Shown here: in pieces, positions 1-8,689 of the stretch
Position numbering within the stretch: position 1 is the first letter of the stretch
Layout of the letters: each line of letters begins with the position of its first letter
Program-made: the position numbers and the translations under genes
The notes under the pieces: model-generated
Told to the model about the DNA's origin: nothing
Seen by the model: only the letters and a program-made list of their open reading frames with translations
The model's database searches: none
Assembly: GCA_031257915.1 (NCBI GenBank)
Contig: JAIRNR010000001.1
Location: forward strand, 1 to 35,333
Length of the DNA: 35,333 nucleotides
Source of the DNA: Bacteroidales bacterium
GTDB taxonomy: Bacteria; Bacteroidota; Bacteroidia; Bacteroidales; P3
Direction of reading: 5' to 3'

Positions 1-3000
1 GGCTGCTTTTAAACAAGCCTGTTGCGATTCCCGCAGGCGATAACAATGTTGGTGTTATCTATTCAACCGTTAATTATCCCGAATCTTTTGAAGTTTATTA
101 CGGTGCAACACAGGATGTCGATTCAATGACATTGCTCGGCGGTAAATATAATGTTACTCTTGACGGCGTGATTTATAAAACCTTACCATTGAATCTTAAT
201 GTTCCTGCGGGCGATTACTATTTTGCTATAAAAGCAGTATCGGAGGCAGACCAGAACTATATTCTTATAGACAGTTTCTATATTGCAACCGGTCCCGCTC
301 CGATAAATCCCGACCTTACCATTACTAAGGTTATTAAACCACAGATGGGTTGTAGCCTTACCGAATCGGAAAAACTTGGAGTAGTTATTTCCAATCAGGG
401 TACCGGAGCGTCTTCTCAAACAGTTTATATCAGATATACTGTTGGTTCAGTAACAGGCATAGATACTGTTCAGATAAATATTTTGCCCGATGATGGGGCA
501 ACATATTATTTAAATGCAGAGTTTGATTTCAGTGAAGTCGGTTATTACGATTTGGAAATGGAGGTAACTGATCCGGATGATTTAAATACAGATAACAATG
601 TCTATTACGGATCTTTGTACAATAGAGGTGTAGCAGAATTGCCTTATTCAAACGATCTTTACGACGAAGACGACGCTTTGGAATTTGAATGGACAAATGA
701 TGACTGGGTTTATTTTAATGTTCCGTATTATGGCTATAAAGACATTACAGCAGCGGTTAAGACCCCTCTGCTTACACATTGCTTTAACGTGCCGGAAGGA
801 ATAACTCACCTTTCAATGGACTTGGGCTATATGGCAGGTTTTTCTTTTTCTGGTTTTGAAGATGTTGACACTTTCATGATTAAAGTTGGCAAGCAGGGTA
901 CGGATGTTGCAACATGGAGTGTTGTTGCCGATCTTGAAGGCGAACAGACTTATGGAGACTACACATCTAAACATTTTATGTTTGATGTTGCGGATGGTGG
1001 CGGTACCTACCAAATTGCTATTGTGCCTGTATATCTGTCGGGTCTTGCTGTTGAAAGTATAAGCATTTATGCGACGCCTCAACACGACCTTACAATAACT
1101 GATATTATCCGTCCTGTTGTTGTCTGTGAGGTGGACAGCACAGAGTCTTTTGGCTTTGTACTCAAAAACTTGGGGTATGATACGGCAATGACATATCAGG
1201 TAGATTATGGGGTATATAATAGCGAACTTGGTGAACTCAATGTTTATACGGCTGATTTCAATACTCCGATAGCACCGGGCGAAACGAAAACCGTTTATAC
1301 TGTTATAGCAGAGAAACTTGTTCCTTCATCAAATACGGATTATTATAACTATGGTGTATATGGTAACGTTGAACTGACCGATGATGAAAACACGGGCAAT
1401 GATATCACTGACTTTTTGTATTTTGGTATATATACTCCGATAGCAACACCATGGGTTTCTAATTTATATAGCAGTGGTGATGATTTTATCGGCGGACCGG
1501 ATGTCAACGACTGGTTTTACAGTTATTACGACGGTGCTATGATTGCAGAATCTTATGAATTGCCGGATCCTCTTAAAACGCGTTGTATTGAAATATCGGA
1601 AGCCGGTCATTATATGATTATGCTTGGTTATTTTGCGGGCTATGAAGAATATGGTTTAACAGCCGACTTTACTGTTAAGATAGGTTTAAGCGGCACCGAT
1701 ATTGCGTCATGGCAGACAGTTGCAACTTACAGCGACATAATGAGTTCTGCATATTTTACTGTTGATAGATTATTTGTAAATTTAGCAGCAACAGGCAAAT
1801 ATCAGATTGCTGTTGTTCCGACAGGATTTTCCGGTGAAGAATTTTTTATGGCTGTTGATGGTATGAGTGTTGTACAGGCAAAAGCATTTGACGTATCTCT
1901 TAATTCAGCCATTAAGCCATCTATTGACTGCGAACCCGGAGTTGAAGAATTTACCGTAAATCTTATCAATATGGGCTATGATACGTTAAAAACTCTGCCT
2001 TTGTATGTATATGGCTATAACTACAAACTTACCGATTATCTGCCCGTAACGGAAACTTATGATACTGTAATTTTGAAAAATCTTAATATCCTGCCCGGAG
2101 AATCTGCCGGCGTTAAGGTTCCTGTTGATTTGTCAATGATGGAATCCGTAGCGTATTTGATTTTAAACTTAAATGATACAATTGCATATTATTCTCCAAC
2201 TTTGGTTTACTTCACAGTTGATGATGAAGTAATAAACAATGATTTGAGAAATTACAATGAAACATACGCATATTTGGGTATTTTTGAGCCTGAAACAATG
2301 CCGTTTACCCCTGACTTGCCTAATTATGGTCAAAATGCCGAAAAATATTTTGCCAATGTTATGAATATTTATGATGCGGAATATTATGGGATTTCCTCTG
2401 ATAAATGGATTCTTGACCATTATAATGCATTTGTTTATGTTGCGGGATTAACTTTACCGGAAGCATTGAAAACACACTGCATCCAAATAGACAATCCCGG
2501 TAACTACCTGTTAGAGTTTAAATACTGGGCAGGTCTTAGTTATTATGATATAACTGCAAGTGTTGATGTTCTTATAGGTAAAACAGGTACTGATATTAGC
2601 AGTTGGACAAAATTGTTAGAAATCAGAGATGAGATGGCAGAAGATTACAATACTGTTTATTCTCCTTTAGCTATTTCGGAAGCGGGTTTATATCAAATTG
2701 CAATCGTTCCGAAATCATTTGAAGGACAGTTCTATTTTGATTTTGCCAAACTAAACTTGACAGTCCCTGCCGAACACAACATCGTGCTTAAAAGTGTCAA
2801 CAATCCGCTTTCAGCCTATACTCCTGCGAAACAGTTGGCAGGCAATACGGCGATTTCCGCAACTGTACTGAATTTGGGTAAAAGCACAGAAAATGTAACA
2901 GTAAGTGTACTTAAAGATAATGTATCTATTGCCGATACTGTTATTAGCGGAATAGAATTTGGTGAAGAGACCACTGTCGCAGTTTCTGCTAACCCTGCAA

Positions 3001-3815
3001 TGCAGGCGGGCGATAACGCAACATTTTCAGTTGAAGCGTCAATAGAGGCAGAGGATTTGGATACAACAGACAACATTAACAGTTTTGCTGTTACAGCCAC
3101 CGACAGTGTTTTTGCAAAAGAGAATTTGCTTGGGTTTGATTACGGATTAGGCGCGGAAGCGGCTATTTCTTTCGGTAATATCTATACACTCTCTGTACAG
3201 GACACTTTGACTTCTGTTTCTATTCTTTTTGCAGAGGATGCAGAAGCACAGGAGTTTGGCTATTCTGTTTATAAAATACTTGCTAACGGGGAACTTGCCG
3301 CCGCGCCTGTAATAAGCGGAACAGCCGAATCGGAAGTGGGATTAATAACGATGTACTTTTCAAATTCCGAAATTCTTGAGCCCGGCAGTTACTACGCAGG
3401 TATTGATCAACTCGGTGCTATTCCGGCAGGTGTTGCTTTTGATACAGGCAATAGTGAAGATGTGTTCTATGTGAAAGTAGGAAATTTGCTTGTGCCGGTA
3501 CCGGGATGGGGCAGTTTGGCTATTAGAGCAAACGTTGGTAAAGCAACACTGCCAAGTACTGCGATAGAAGTAAATAACCTTGGCAAACAGAGTAAACTCA
3601 ATGTTTATACTCAAAACAGAGAGTTGTATATTGCTGCTAACGAAGGGATGAAAAACGTTTCTCTTGTGAATGTTCAGGGAGTGACGGTGATGAAGTCCGG
3701 CAATATCAACTCCGACAATTATAAGTTCAATGTTCAAAATCTGGCGTCGGGTATTTATTTTGTTCGTGTTCAGATGGGCGGTGAACTTAAAAACGTAAAG
3801 GTTATTATATACTGA
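1..3815 (+). CDS. Large modular secreted protein, T9SS type A cargo (5' end outside window)
   Basis: The reading frame is open from the first complete codon (base 3), so the ATG at 126 is internal and the true start lies left of the window. The visible part is all beta-rich. A CARDB-like Ig segment followed by a beta-sandwich repeats about three times. The Ig segments start near 306, 1083 and 1884 with the pattern DLTIT-x-IIRP and a nearby Cys. Each sandwich holds motifs such as LTHC, YMAGF and YQIAIVP. A fourth Ig-like segment starts near 2772 and another sandwich near 3117. The last 75 or so residues form a type A T9SS sorting domain (VSLVNVQGVTVMKSG, then LASGIYFVRVQMGG). The protein is probably a surface or secreted adhesin or binding protein; the ligand is unknown. 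The repeat layout recalls cleaved-adhesin-type proteins, but I cannot assign a family. Secretion through T9SS is fairly sure, function is not. Confidence 0.85.
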   Translation, partial: LLLNKPVAIPAGDNNVGVIYSTVNYPESFEVYYGATQDVDSMTLLGGKYNVTLDGVIYKTLPLNLNVPAGDYYFAIKAVSEADQNYILIDSFYIATGPAPINPDLTITKVIKPQMGCSLTESEKLGVVISNQGTGASSQTVYIRYTVGSVTGIDTVQINILPDDGATYYLNAEFDFSEVGYYDLEMEVTDPDDLNTDNNVYYGSLYNRGVAELPYSNDLYDEDDALEFEWTNDDWVYFNVPYYGYKDITAAVKTPLLTHCFNVPEGITHLSMDLGYMAGFSFSGFEDVDTFMIKVGKQGTDVATWSVVADLEGEQTYGDYTSKHFMFDVADGGGTYQIAIVPVYLSGLAVESISIYATPQHDLTITDIIRPVVVCEVDSTESFGFVLKNLGYDTAMTYQVDYGVYNSELGELNVYTADFNTPIAPGETKTVYTVIAEKLVPSSNTDYYNYGVYGNVELTDDENTGNDITDFLYFGIYTPIATPWVSNLYSSGDDFIGGPDVNDWFYSYYDGAMIAESYELPDPLKTRCIEISEAGHYMIMLGYFAGYEEYGLTADFTVKIGLSGTDIASWQTVATYSDIMSSAYFTVDRLFVNLAATGKYQIAVVPTGFSGEEFFMAVDGMSVVQAKAFDVSLNSAIKPSIDCEPGVEEFTVNLINMGYDTLKTLPLYVYGYNYKLTDYLPVTETYDTVILKNLNILPGESAGVKVPVDLSMMESVAYLILNLNDTIAYYSPTLVYFTVDDEVINNDLRNYNETYAYLGIFEPETMPFTPDLPNYGQNAEKYFANVMNIYDAEYYGISSDKWILDHYNAFVYVAGLTLPEALKTHCIQIDNPGNYLLEFKYWAGLSYYDITASVDVLIGKTGTDISSWTKLLEIRDEMAEDYNTVYSPLAISEAGLYQIAIVPKSFEGQFYFDFAKLNLTVPAEHNIVLKSVNNPLSAYTPAKQLAGNTAISATVLNLGKSTENVTVSVLKDNVSIADTVISGIEFGEETTVAVSANPAMQAGDNATFSVEASIEAEDLDTTDNINSFAVTATDSVFAKENLLGFDYGLGAEAAISFGNIYTLSVQDTLTSVSILFAEDAEAQEFGYSVYKILANGELAAAPVISGTAESEVGLITMYFSNSEILEPGSYYAGIDQLGAIPAGVAFDTGNSEDVFYVKVGNLLVPVPGWGSLAIRANVGKATLPSTAIEVNNLGKQSKLNVYTQNRELYIAANEGMKNVSLVNVQGVTVMKSGNINSDNYKFNVQNLASGIYFVRVQMGGELKNVKVIIY

Positions 3816-3842
3816 TACTTAAAAAATTACCATTTAAATTTT

Positions 3843-3887
3843 CCCGCTGTGCCGACTGTGGATTGTCGGTGCAGCGGGATTTTTTTA
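3843..3887 (+). terminator. Strong rho-independent terminator
   Basis: A 14-bp stem (CCCGCTGTGCCGAC at 3843-3856 with GTCGGTGCAGCGGG at 3865-3878) contains two adjacent G-U wobbles and closes an 8-base loop. An A and eight T's follow, with one interruption. It sits 27 bases after the stop of the upstream cargo gene and separates it from the B12 operon. Confidence 0.9.
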
Positions 3888-3888
3888 T

Positions 3889-3923
3889 AAATAAATTTGC
3901 ATTTTGTCCAACTTAATCGTACC
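3889..3923 (+). repeat. 35-bp direct repeat, copy 1 (promoter-like, -7 box broken)
   Basis: This stretch is identical over 35 bases to 3966-4000, with a start-to-start distance of 77 bp. Copy 1 carries the same upstream TTTG as copy 2 but ends in TACC followed by AGTA, so the TAnnTTTG -7 box is not completed. It looks like a partial duplication of the btuB promoter that is unlikely to fire by itself. Confidence 0.85.
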
Positions 3924-3965
3924 AGTATTCGCTTCGCTCATGAAGGTACTCCGTCGGAAAAATGC

Positions 3966-4000
3966 AAATAAATTTGCATTTTGTCCAACTTAATCGTACC
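3966..4000 (+). repeat. 35-bp direct repeat, copy 2 (part of the active promoter)
   Basis: This is the second exact copy of the repeat at 3889-3923. It runs straight into TTTG, which completes a TACCTTTG box. Its left part lies in the near-palindrome ATGCAAATAAATTTGCAT (3962-3979), a possible protein-binding site. Confidence 0.85.
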
Positions 4001-4004
4001 TTTG
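3973..4004 (+). promoter_or_regulatory. Bacteroidota-type promoter of the B12 operon
   Basis: TTTG at 3973-3976 lies exactly 20 bases before TACCTTTG at 3997-4004. This matches the -33 TTTG / -7 TAnnTTTG pattern of the primary sigma factor in Bacteroidota. The transcript would start around 4009-4012, at the beginning of the riboswitch aptamer. Confidence 0.75.
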
Positions 4005-4005
4005 C

Positions 4006-4190
4006 GGGCAAGTTTTGGTGTTGTACTTTTCCGTCCGGAAAAGACACTTAAAAGGGAATCGGGTGAAAATCCCGAACAGACCCGCTGCTGTAAGCTCTGT
4101 CAAAATTCTTTGAGCAATACTCAAATCCACTGTTTTGCAAAAAACGGGAAGGGCGTATCAAAGAAAGAGTAAGTCAGAAGACCTGCCGAA
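4006..4190 (+). ncRNA. Cobalamin (B12) riboswitch
   Basis: The RNA senses adenosyl- or methylcobalamin and lowers expression of the downstream genes when B12 is plentiful. Conserved blocks appear in the right order: GGGAATCGGGTGAAAATCCC, then GACCCGCTGCTGTAAG (B12-box region), CCACTG, GGGAAGGGCG, and AAGTCAGAAGACCTGCC at the 3' side. GGCA at 4007-4010 can pair with TGCC at 4184-4187 to close the aptamer. A perfect CTTTTCCG / CGGAAAAG arm lies at 4026-4043. Between the aptamer and the likely btuB start (4316) there are about 125 bases for the expression platform. I saw no clear terminator with a T-run there, so control is more likely at translation, but I could not fold it. Confidence 0.93.
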
Positions 4191-4245
4191 ATGGGGTAGT
4201 TTAAGGCTTTCGAGGAATAAGGCTGGCGACAAACTTGGCGGCTTC

Positions 4246-4290
4246 ATGTCGGGTTTATCACTGTTTTTATTGTTTGGAAAGATGTTTTAA
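4246..4290 (+). other. Possible 14-codon leader ORF in the riboswitch expression platform
   Basis: ATG at 4246 opens a short frame, MSGLSLFLLFGKMF, that stops at 4288-4290, 25 bases before the likely btuB start. It is hydrophobic and lies in a different frame from btuB. It could couple translation to btuB or be chance; nothing in the sequence decides this. Confidence 0.25.
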
Positions 4291-4315
4291 TAAAACTTTA
4301 AAACATTTACCGTTT

Positions 4316-6334
4316 TTGAAAAAAACACTTTGTATATTAACAGGGTTTATATTAGCTGCTAATACCTTTGCGCAAAATAAACCCGATACGGCACTGACTT
4401 TAAAAGAGGCAGTCGTTACAGGCGACCGCTACCGTGAAGTTATCCCCTCTCAGCGGCTTTCAGGCGAAAAATTAGAAGCGTTAAGCAGTTTTTCCGTAGC
4501 CGACGCCATTCGTTATTTTGCCGGTGTGCAAATAAAAGATTACGGTGGTATCGGCGGGTTGAAAACAGTAGATATTCGGAGTATGGGTACAAACCATATA
4601 GGCGTTTTCTACGACGGTATTCAGCTCGGCGACGCACAGAACGGACAAATTGATTTGGGAAAATTTTCGCTTGATAATATTGAGGAAATCTCGCTTTACA
4701 ATGGACAAAAAAGTGAAATTTTTCAGGCAGCAAAAGACTTTAGCTCGTCGGGAACTGTTTATCTGCGCACACGGCGTCCTAAATTTACAGGCAACAAAAA
4801 ATTTAACGTAATATCCTATTTCCGTACAGGCTCTTTTGATTTGGTAAATCCGTCCGTGCTTTGGGAACATAAAATCAGTAAAAATATTTCATCCTCTTTT
4901 AATGCCGAATATGCTTATTCATCGGGAAAATATAAATTTCGTTACAGAAAAGTACATCCCGACGGACAAGTAGCATGGGATACAACTGCCGTCCGTCAAA
5001 ACGGCGATATAAATGCCTTGCGGCTTGAAGGCGGGTTTAACGGCGATTTGGATAGCGGAAAATGGAATATAAAAGCATATTTTTATAATTCGGAAAAAGG
5101 TGTTCCGGGGGCGATTGTAAATAATGTTTGGAAGCGTCCGCAGCGGCAGTGGGACAGAAATTTCTTTTTGCAGGGAAGTTTTCAAAAACCTTTTTTCAAT
5201 AAGCACGATTTGCTGTTGAATGTGAAGTATGCCAATGACTGGATGCGGTATCTTAATCCCGATACGCAGACGTCCAAGCACATAAATAATATTTTTCTTC
5301 AGCAGGAAATTTATGCTTCGTTAGCAAATAAATACAGTATTTTCAGTAATTGGGATGTAAATATTTCTGTCGATTATCAGTGGAATACACTAAATGCCAA
5401 TTTGACGGATTTTGTTTTTCCGGTACGGAACACCATACTTGCAGCAATAGCAACAGCATTTGAATGGCGATGGTTTAAAATGCAGGCAAGCGTTTTGGGA
5501 ACATTTGTTTTTGAGGATGTAAAGAAGAAAGATATTTATAAACCGGCGAACAAAACCGAATATACACCCGCCGTTTTTCTGTCGTACAAACCGTTTAAAC
5601 GGATTGGTTTGAATTTCCGCGCTTTCTATAAACGCATTTTCCGTCTGCCGACTTTTAACGACATGTATTATACCGATATGGGCAATATATCTTTAAAACC
5701 TGAATACACTAATCAGTATAATATCGGATTACAATATGAAAAAAAATTTAAACGCGGAATAGTAGAGAATTTGAATTTCCGTGTTGATGCTTACTACAAT
5801 GAAGTTACGAATAAAATTATTGCAGTACCCAAAGGCAGCGGGCAATACCGCTGGATGATGATGAACCTCGGATATGTAGAAATTCGCGGTGTGGATGTTT
5901 CAGCGCAAACAGGATGGAAATTGCCGGCAGATATTTACATACAGACAAATTTGAATTATACTTTTCAAAAAGCGCAGGATTTTACCGAGAAAAAAAGTGT
6001 CTGGTATGGTGGACAGATTTCTTATATACCATTGCATAGCGGTTCTGCTATTATGAATATGATGTGGAAAACATGGGATTTGAATTACAGTTTTATTTAT
6101 GTCGGCGAGCGTTATCATAACTCTGCCAATATACTTGAAAATCATGAACAGCCGTGGTACACGCACGACCTGACAATCGGAAAATCGTTTGTCTTTACAC
6201 GCCGCCTCATAATCCCTGTCAAATGCAAAATATCGGTAGAAATCAACAATATTTTTAATCAACAGTACGATGTCGTGCTGAATTATCCGATGCCCGGTAC
6301 GAATTTTAAAATTATTTTGAAAATAGAGATATGA
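4316..6334 (+). CDS. btuB: TonB-dependent outer-membrane cobalamin receptor, BtuB type
   Basis: This is a gated outer-membrane channel that moves cobalamin into the periplasm using TonB/proton-motive energy. The frame extends up to a TTG at 4235. I chose the TTG at 4316 because it yields a clean signal peptide (KKTLCILTGFILAANTFAQ); no in-frame ATG exists until deep in the plug. That gives 672 residues. The N-terminus after cleavage has a TonB-box/plug start (LTLKEAVVTGDRY). The plug contains VADAIRYFAGVQIKDYGG, VDIRSMGTNHIGVFYDGIQ and the closing SSGTVYLRTRRP. The rest is a beta-barrel ending in NIFNQQYDVV...NFKIILKIEI, the usual receptor C-terminus. Substrate assignment rests on the cobalamin riboswitch just upstream and the BtuG gene overlapping its 3' end by 4 bp. 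There is no N-terminal carboxypeptidase-like domain of the SusC type. Confidence 0.9.
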   Translation: MKKTLCILTGFILAANTFAQNKPDTALTLKEAVVTGDRYREVIPSQRLSGEKLEALSSFSVADAIRYFAGVQIKDYGGIGGLKTVDIRSMGTNHIGVFYDGIQLGDAQNGQIDLGKFSLDNIEEISLYNGQKSEIFQAAKDFSSSGTVYLRTRRPKFTGNKKFNVISYFRTGSFDLVNPSVLWEHKISKNISSSFNAEYAYSSGKYKFRYRKVHPDGQVAWDTTAVRQNGDINALRLEGGFNGDLDSGKWNIKAYFYNSEKGVPGAIVNNVWKRPQRQWDRNFFLQGSFQKPFFNKHDLLLNVKYANDWMRYLNPDTQTSKHINNIFLQQEIYASLANKYSIFSNWDVNISVDYQWNTLNANLTDFVFPVRNTILAAIATAFEWRWFKMQASVLGTFVFEDVKKKDIYKPANKTEYTPAVFLSYKPFKRIGLNFRAFYKRIFRLPTFNDMYYTDMGNISLKPEYTNQYNIGLQYEKKFKRGIVENLNFRVDAYYNEVTNKIIAVPKGSGQYRWMMMNLGYVEIRGVDVSAQTGWKLPADIYIQTNLNYTFQKAQDFTEKKSVWYGGQISYIPLHSGSAIMNMMWKTWDLNYSFIYVGERYHNSANILENHEQPWYTHDLTIGKSFVFTRRLIIPVKCKISVEINNIFNQQYDVVLNYPMPGTNFKIILKIEI

Positions 6335-7479
6335 CAATACGAATAAATAATGTAGCTGCAGTATGTTTTGCAATAATTTTTGCCTCATGCCGCAAAGATG
6401 TGGAAATATTTAAACCGGTAGTTACTCCTGTTGATATACCGGAATACAGTTCAATTCAGGGTCTTTATCTTTTGAACGAAGGTAATATGGGAACCAATAA
6501 AAGTACCTTAGATTATTTTGATTGCACTACAGGCGATTATCACCGCAATATTTTTTCCGCTGCAAATCCGTCTGTTCCTAAGGAACTTGGCGATGTAGGT
6601 AATGATATAGGAATTTACGGTTCAAAACTCTACGCAGTTATAAATTGTTCTAGCAAGATTGAAGTGATGGACAAGTTTACAGTCAAACGCACAGGGCAGA
6701 TTGATATTCCCAATTGCCGCTATATCCGTTTTCATGAAGGATATGCTTACGTTACATCGTACGCCGGTCCCGTACGAATCAATCCGAATTACGAACAGTT
6801 AGGTTTTGTGGCAAAAGTTGATACGGCAACCTTTCAGGTGCTTGACCGTTGCATAGTCGGTTTTCAACCTGACGAACTGGAAATAGTGGGCAACAAAATT
6901 TATGTAGCAAATTCGGGCGGATATATGTTTCCGAATTATGAAAGTACGGTTTCCGTAATAGATATTCCCTCGTTTACTGAGATAAAACGCATTGAAGTTG
7001 CCCGAAATTTGCATCGTCTTTGTGCCGACCGGCATGGCAATTTATGGGTAAGTTCGCGTGGCGATTATTACAAACAACCATCGCGTCTGTATCGGATAGA
7101 CCTCGCTTCCGACAGATTAGTCGATTCGCTTGATATTGCTGTTTCCAATTTTCATCTTGATGGCGATTCGCTTTACATTTACAGTGTAGAGTGGAGTTAT
7201 ATAAAGATGGAGGATGTTACCACGTATGGTATTGTTGATGTAGCGAAAAGAGAAATTGTTGCGCGTAATTTTATCACAGACGGTACGGAACAGAAAATAA
7301 AAATCCCATACGGTATAACAGTACATCCGATTACTAAAGATATTTATGTTACGGATGCGGTAAACTATGTTTTACCGGGCGTACTTTACTGTTTTGACAG
7401 AAATGGTAAACATAAATGGGATGTGCAGACAGGCAATATTCCTGCACATTTCGTTTTTCTCGGAGAGTTGAAAGAATAA
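6331..7479 (+). CDS. btuG: BtuG-type surface cobalamin-binding beta-propeller lipoprotein (DUF5074)
   Basis: BtuG proteins of gut Bacteroides are surface lipoproteins that bind B12 very tightly and hand it to BtuB, over which they sit as a lid. This 382-residue protein has a lipoprotein signal with lipobox FASC (Cys20). It then shows the family's characteristic run of motifs: GLYLLNEGNMGTNKSTLDYF, NPSVPKELGDVGNDIGIYGS, KLYAVINCSSKIEVMD, IPNCRYIRFHEGYAYVTSYA, VGFQPDELEIVGNKIYVANS and NLHRLCADRHGNLWVSSRGD. These read as blades of a seven-bladed propeller. ATG 6331 overlaps the btuB stop (ATGA), so the two are translationally coupled. Length and pattern match BtuG closely; this is among the most secure calls in the window. 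Confidence 0.92.
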   Translation: MTIRINNVAAVCFAIIFASCRKDVEIFKPVVTPVDIPEYSSIQGLYLLNEGNMGTNKSTLDYFDCTTGDYHRNIFSAANPSVPKELGDVGNDIGIYGSKLYAVINCSSKIEVMDKFTVKRTGQIDIPNCRYIRFHEGYAYVTSYAGPVRINPNYEQLGFVAKVDTATFQVLDRCIVGFQPDELEIVGNKIYVANSGGYMFPNYESTVSVIDIPSFTEIKRIEVARNLHRLCADRHGNLWVSSRGDYYKQPSRLYRIDLASDRLVDSLDIAVSNFHLDGDSLYIYSVEWSYIKMEDVTTYGIVDVAKREIVARNFITDGTEQKIKIPYGITVHPITKDIYVTDAVNYVLPGVLYCFDRNGKHKWDVQTGNIPAHFVFLGELKE

Positions 7480-7504
7480 TAAATAAAAAAATAATAAAGA
7501 AATT

Positions 7505-8689
7505 ATGATAAAAAATCTACTCACAACAGCAATAATAGCATTATGCTTATCGGCAGCAGGCAGTATGTATGCACAATCACCATACATCCACAAAGTGTAT
7601 GAATACAAACCTGCTCCCGGACAATTTATCAACAAACTTCCCGAATATGAAGAGGGTGACAATGCAAATGATATGCGCCTGAAAGCAGAAGAATATATTG
7701 CGAATGACAGACAGATTATTGTTTCGCTCGGAGGGTACGGCGGTTACATTGTTTTTGGTTTTGACCATTTAGTTGAAAATATTACCGGTAAATATGATTT
7801 TAAAATTTTGGGTAATGCTTTTTGGGCAAATGCCAATCCTAATCCGAATGCTTCAAGCGAATGCGGCAGTTGCGAGCCGGGTATAGTTATGGTTTCTTAC
7901 GATGTCAATGGAAACGAAGAACCGGACGATGAATGGTATGAACTTGCCGGCAGTGAATATTATAAGCCCGAAACAATTCACGATTATCAAATTACTTATT
8001 ACAAGCCTGACGAAAATAAAATACCGACGCCCGACCAAAGTTATCCTGCTTTGAACGATACCACCTATATTCGCTGGACTACTAACGGATATGGTAACGG
8101 CTATCTTTACCGCAATACTTTTCACAAACAACCGTATTATCCTGAATGGATAAACGAAGATGAACTTGTTTTTAAAGGCGCAAAACTTGTTAACAACTAC
8201 ACTGATGAGAGTGGCGATGGCTCATATTATGTGCAATGTGCTTTTGATTGGGGATATGCGGATAATCATCCCAACAGCGACCCGCGTTCCAACTTTAAAA
8301 TTGACTGGGCTGTGGATAGCACGGGTCAACCGGTTGTACTGCCGGGAATACACTTCGTAAAAGTTTACACAGGCTTAAATCAATATTGCGGCTGGCTCGG
8401 TGAAACATCTACCGAAATTATGGGCGCACAGGATTTGCATTTGCTGAATACATCAGTTGAGGATGTAAAAAAACATTCATGGCTGAAATTATTACAAAAT
8501 CCCGTAGAAAATCATTTGATAATTGTCTCAAATACAATTGAAGATGCGGATGTTTATAATATGTCCGGCATGCGTGTAATGAAAGTTCGATTAAAAGCGG
8601 GCATAAATTATATTTCATGCGAAAATTTATCAAAGGGGATATATATTTTGAATGTAAAAAATAACAATATAAAATTTATAAAAAAATGA
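7505..8689 (+). CDS. Secreted cell-surface protein of B12 loci, T9SS type A cargo
   Basis: The protein has 394 residues with a signal peptide ending SMYAQ. The body (about residues 25-310) begins YEYKPAPGQFINKLPEYEEGD and contains IIVSLGGYGGYIVFGFDH, KILGNAFWANANPNPN, SCEPGIVMVSYDVNGNEEPD and DEWYELAGSEYY. From memory, this family recurs beside btuB/btuG in Bacteroidota and is usually annotated only as a cell-surface or PKD-like protein. The DVNGNEEPDDEWYE stretch is acidic and may bind calcium. The C-terminal 75 residues are a type A sorting domain (LLQNPVENHLII, VYNMSGMRVMKV, LSKGIYILNVKNN). It starts 25 bp after btuG and overlaps the next gene by 4 bp. I infer a role in B12 capture from context; no catalytic motif is visible. 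Confidence 0.8.
   Translation: MIKNLLTTAIIALCLSAAGSMYAQSPYIHKVYEYKPAPGQFINKLPEYEEGDNANDMRLKAEEYIANDRQIIVSLGGYGGYIVFGFDHLVENITGKYDFKILGNAFWANANPNPNASSECGSCEPGIVMVSYDVNGNEEPDDEWYELAGSEYYKPETIHDYQITYYKPDENKIPTPDQSYPALNDTTYIRWTTNGYGNGYLYRNTFHKQPYYPEWINEDELVFKGAKLVNNYTDESGDGSYYVQCAFDWGYADNHPNSDPRSNFKIDWAVDSTGQPVVLPGIHFVKVYTGLNQYCGWLGETSTEIMGAQDLHLLNTSVEDVKKHSWLKLLQNPVENHLIIVSNTIEDADVYNMSGMRVMKVRLKAGINYISCENLSKGIYILNVKNNNIKFIKK

Noticed and set aside
3889-4000. Insertion-sequence ends or attachment sites
   Set aside because: The 35-bp copies are direct and contain promoter elements; no transposase or integrase is near and no target-site duplication was seen.
3981-4172. 63-codon ORF across the riboswitch
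   Set aside because: It reads through the conserved cobalamin aptamer, including the B12 box; the RNA explains the conservation.
4235-4315. N-terminal extension of BtuB from the TTG at 4235
   Set aside because: The added 27 residues (Cys-rich, no signal character) would precede a perfect signal peptide that starts at 4316.
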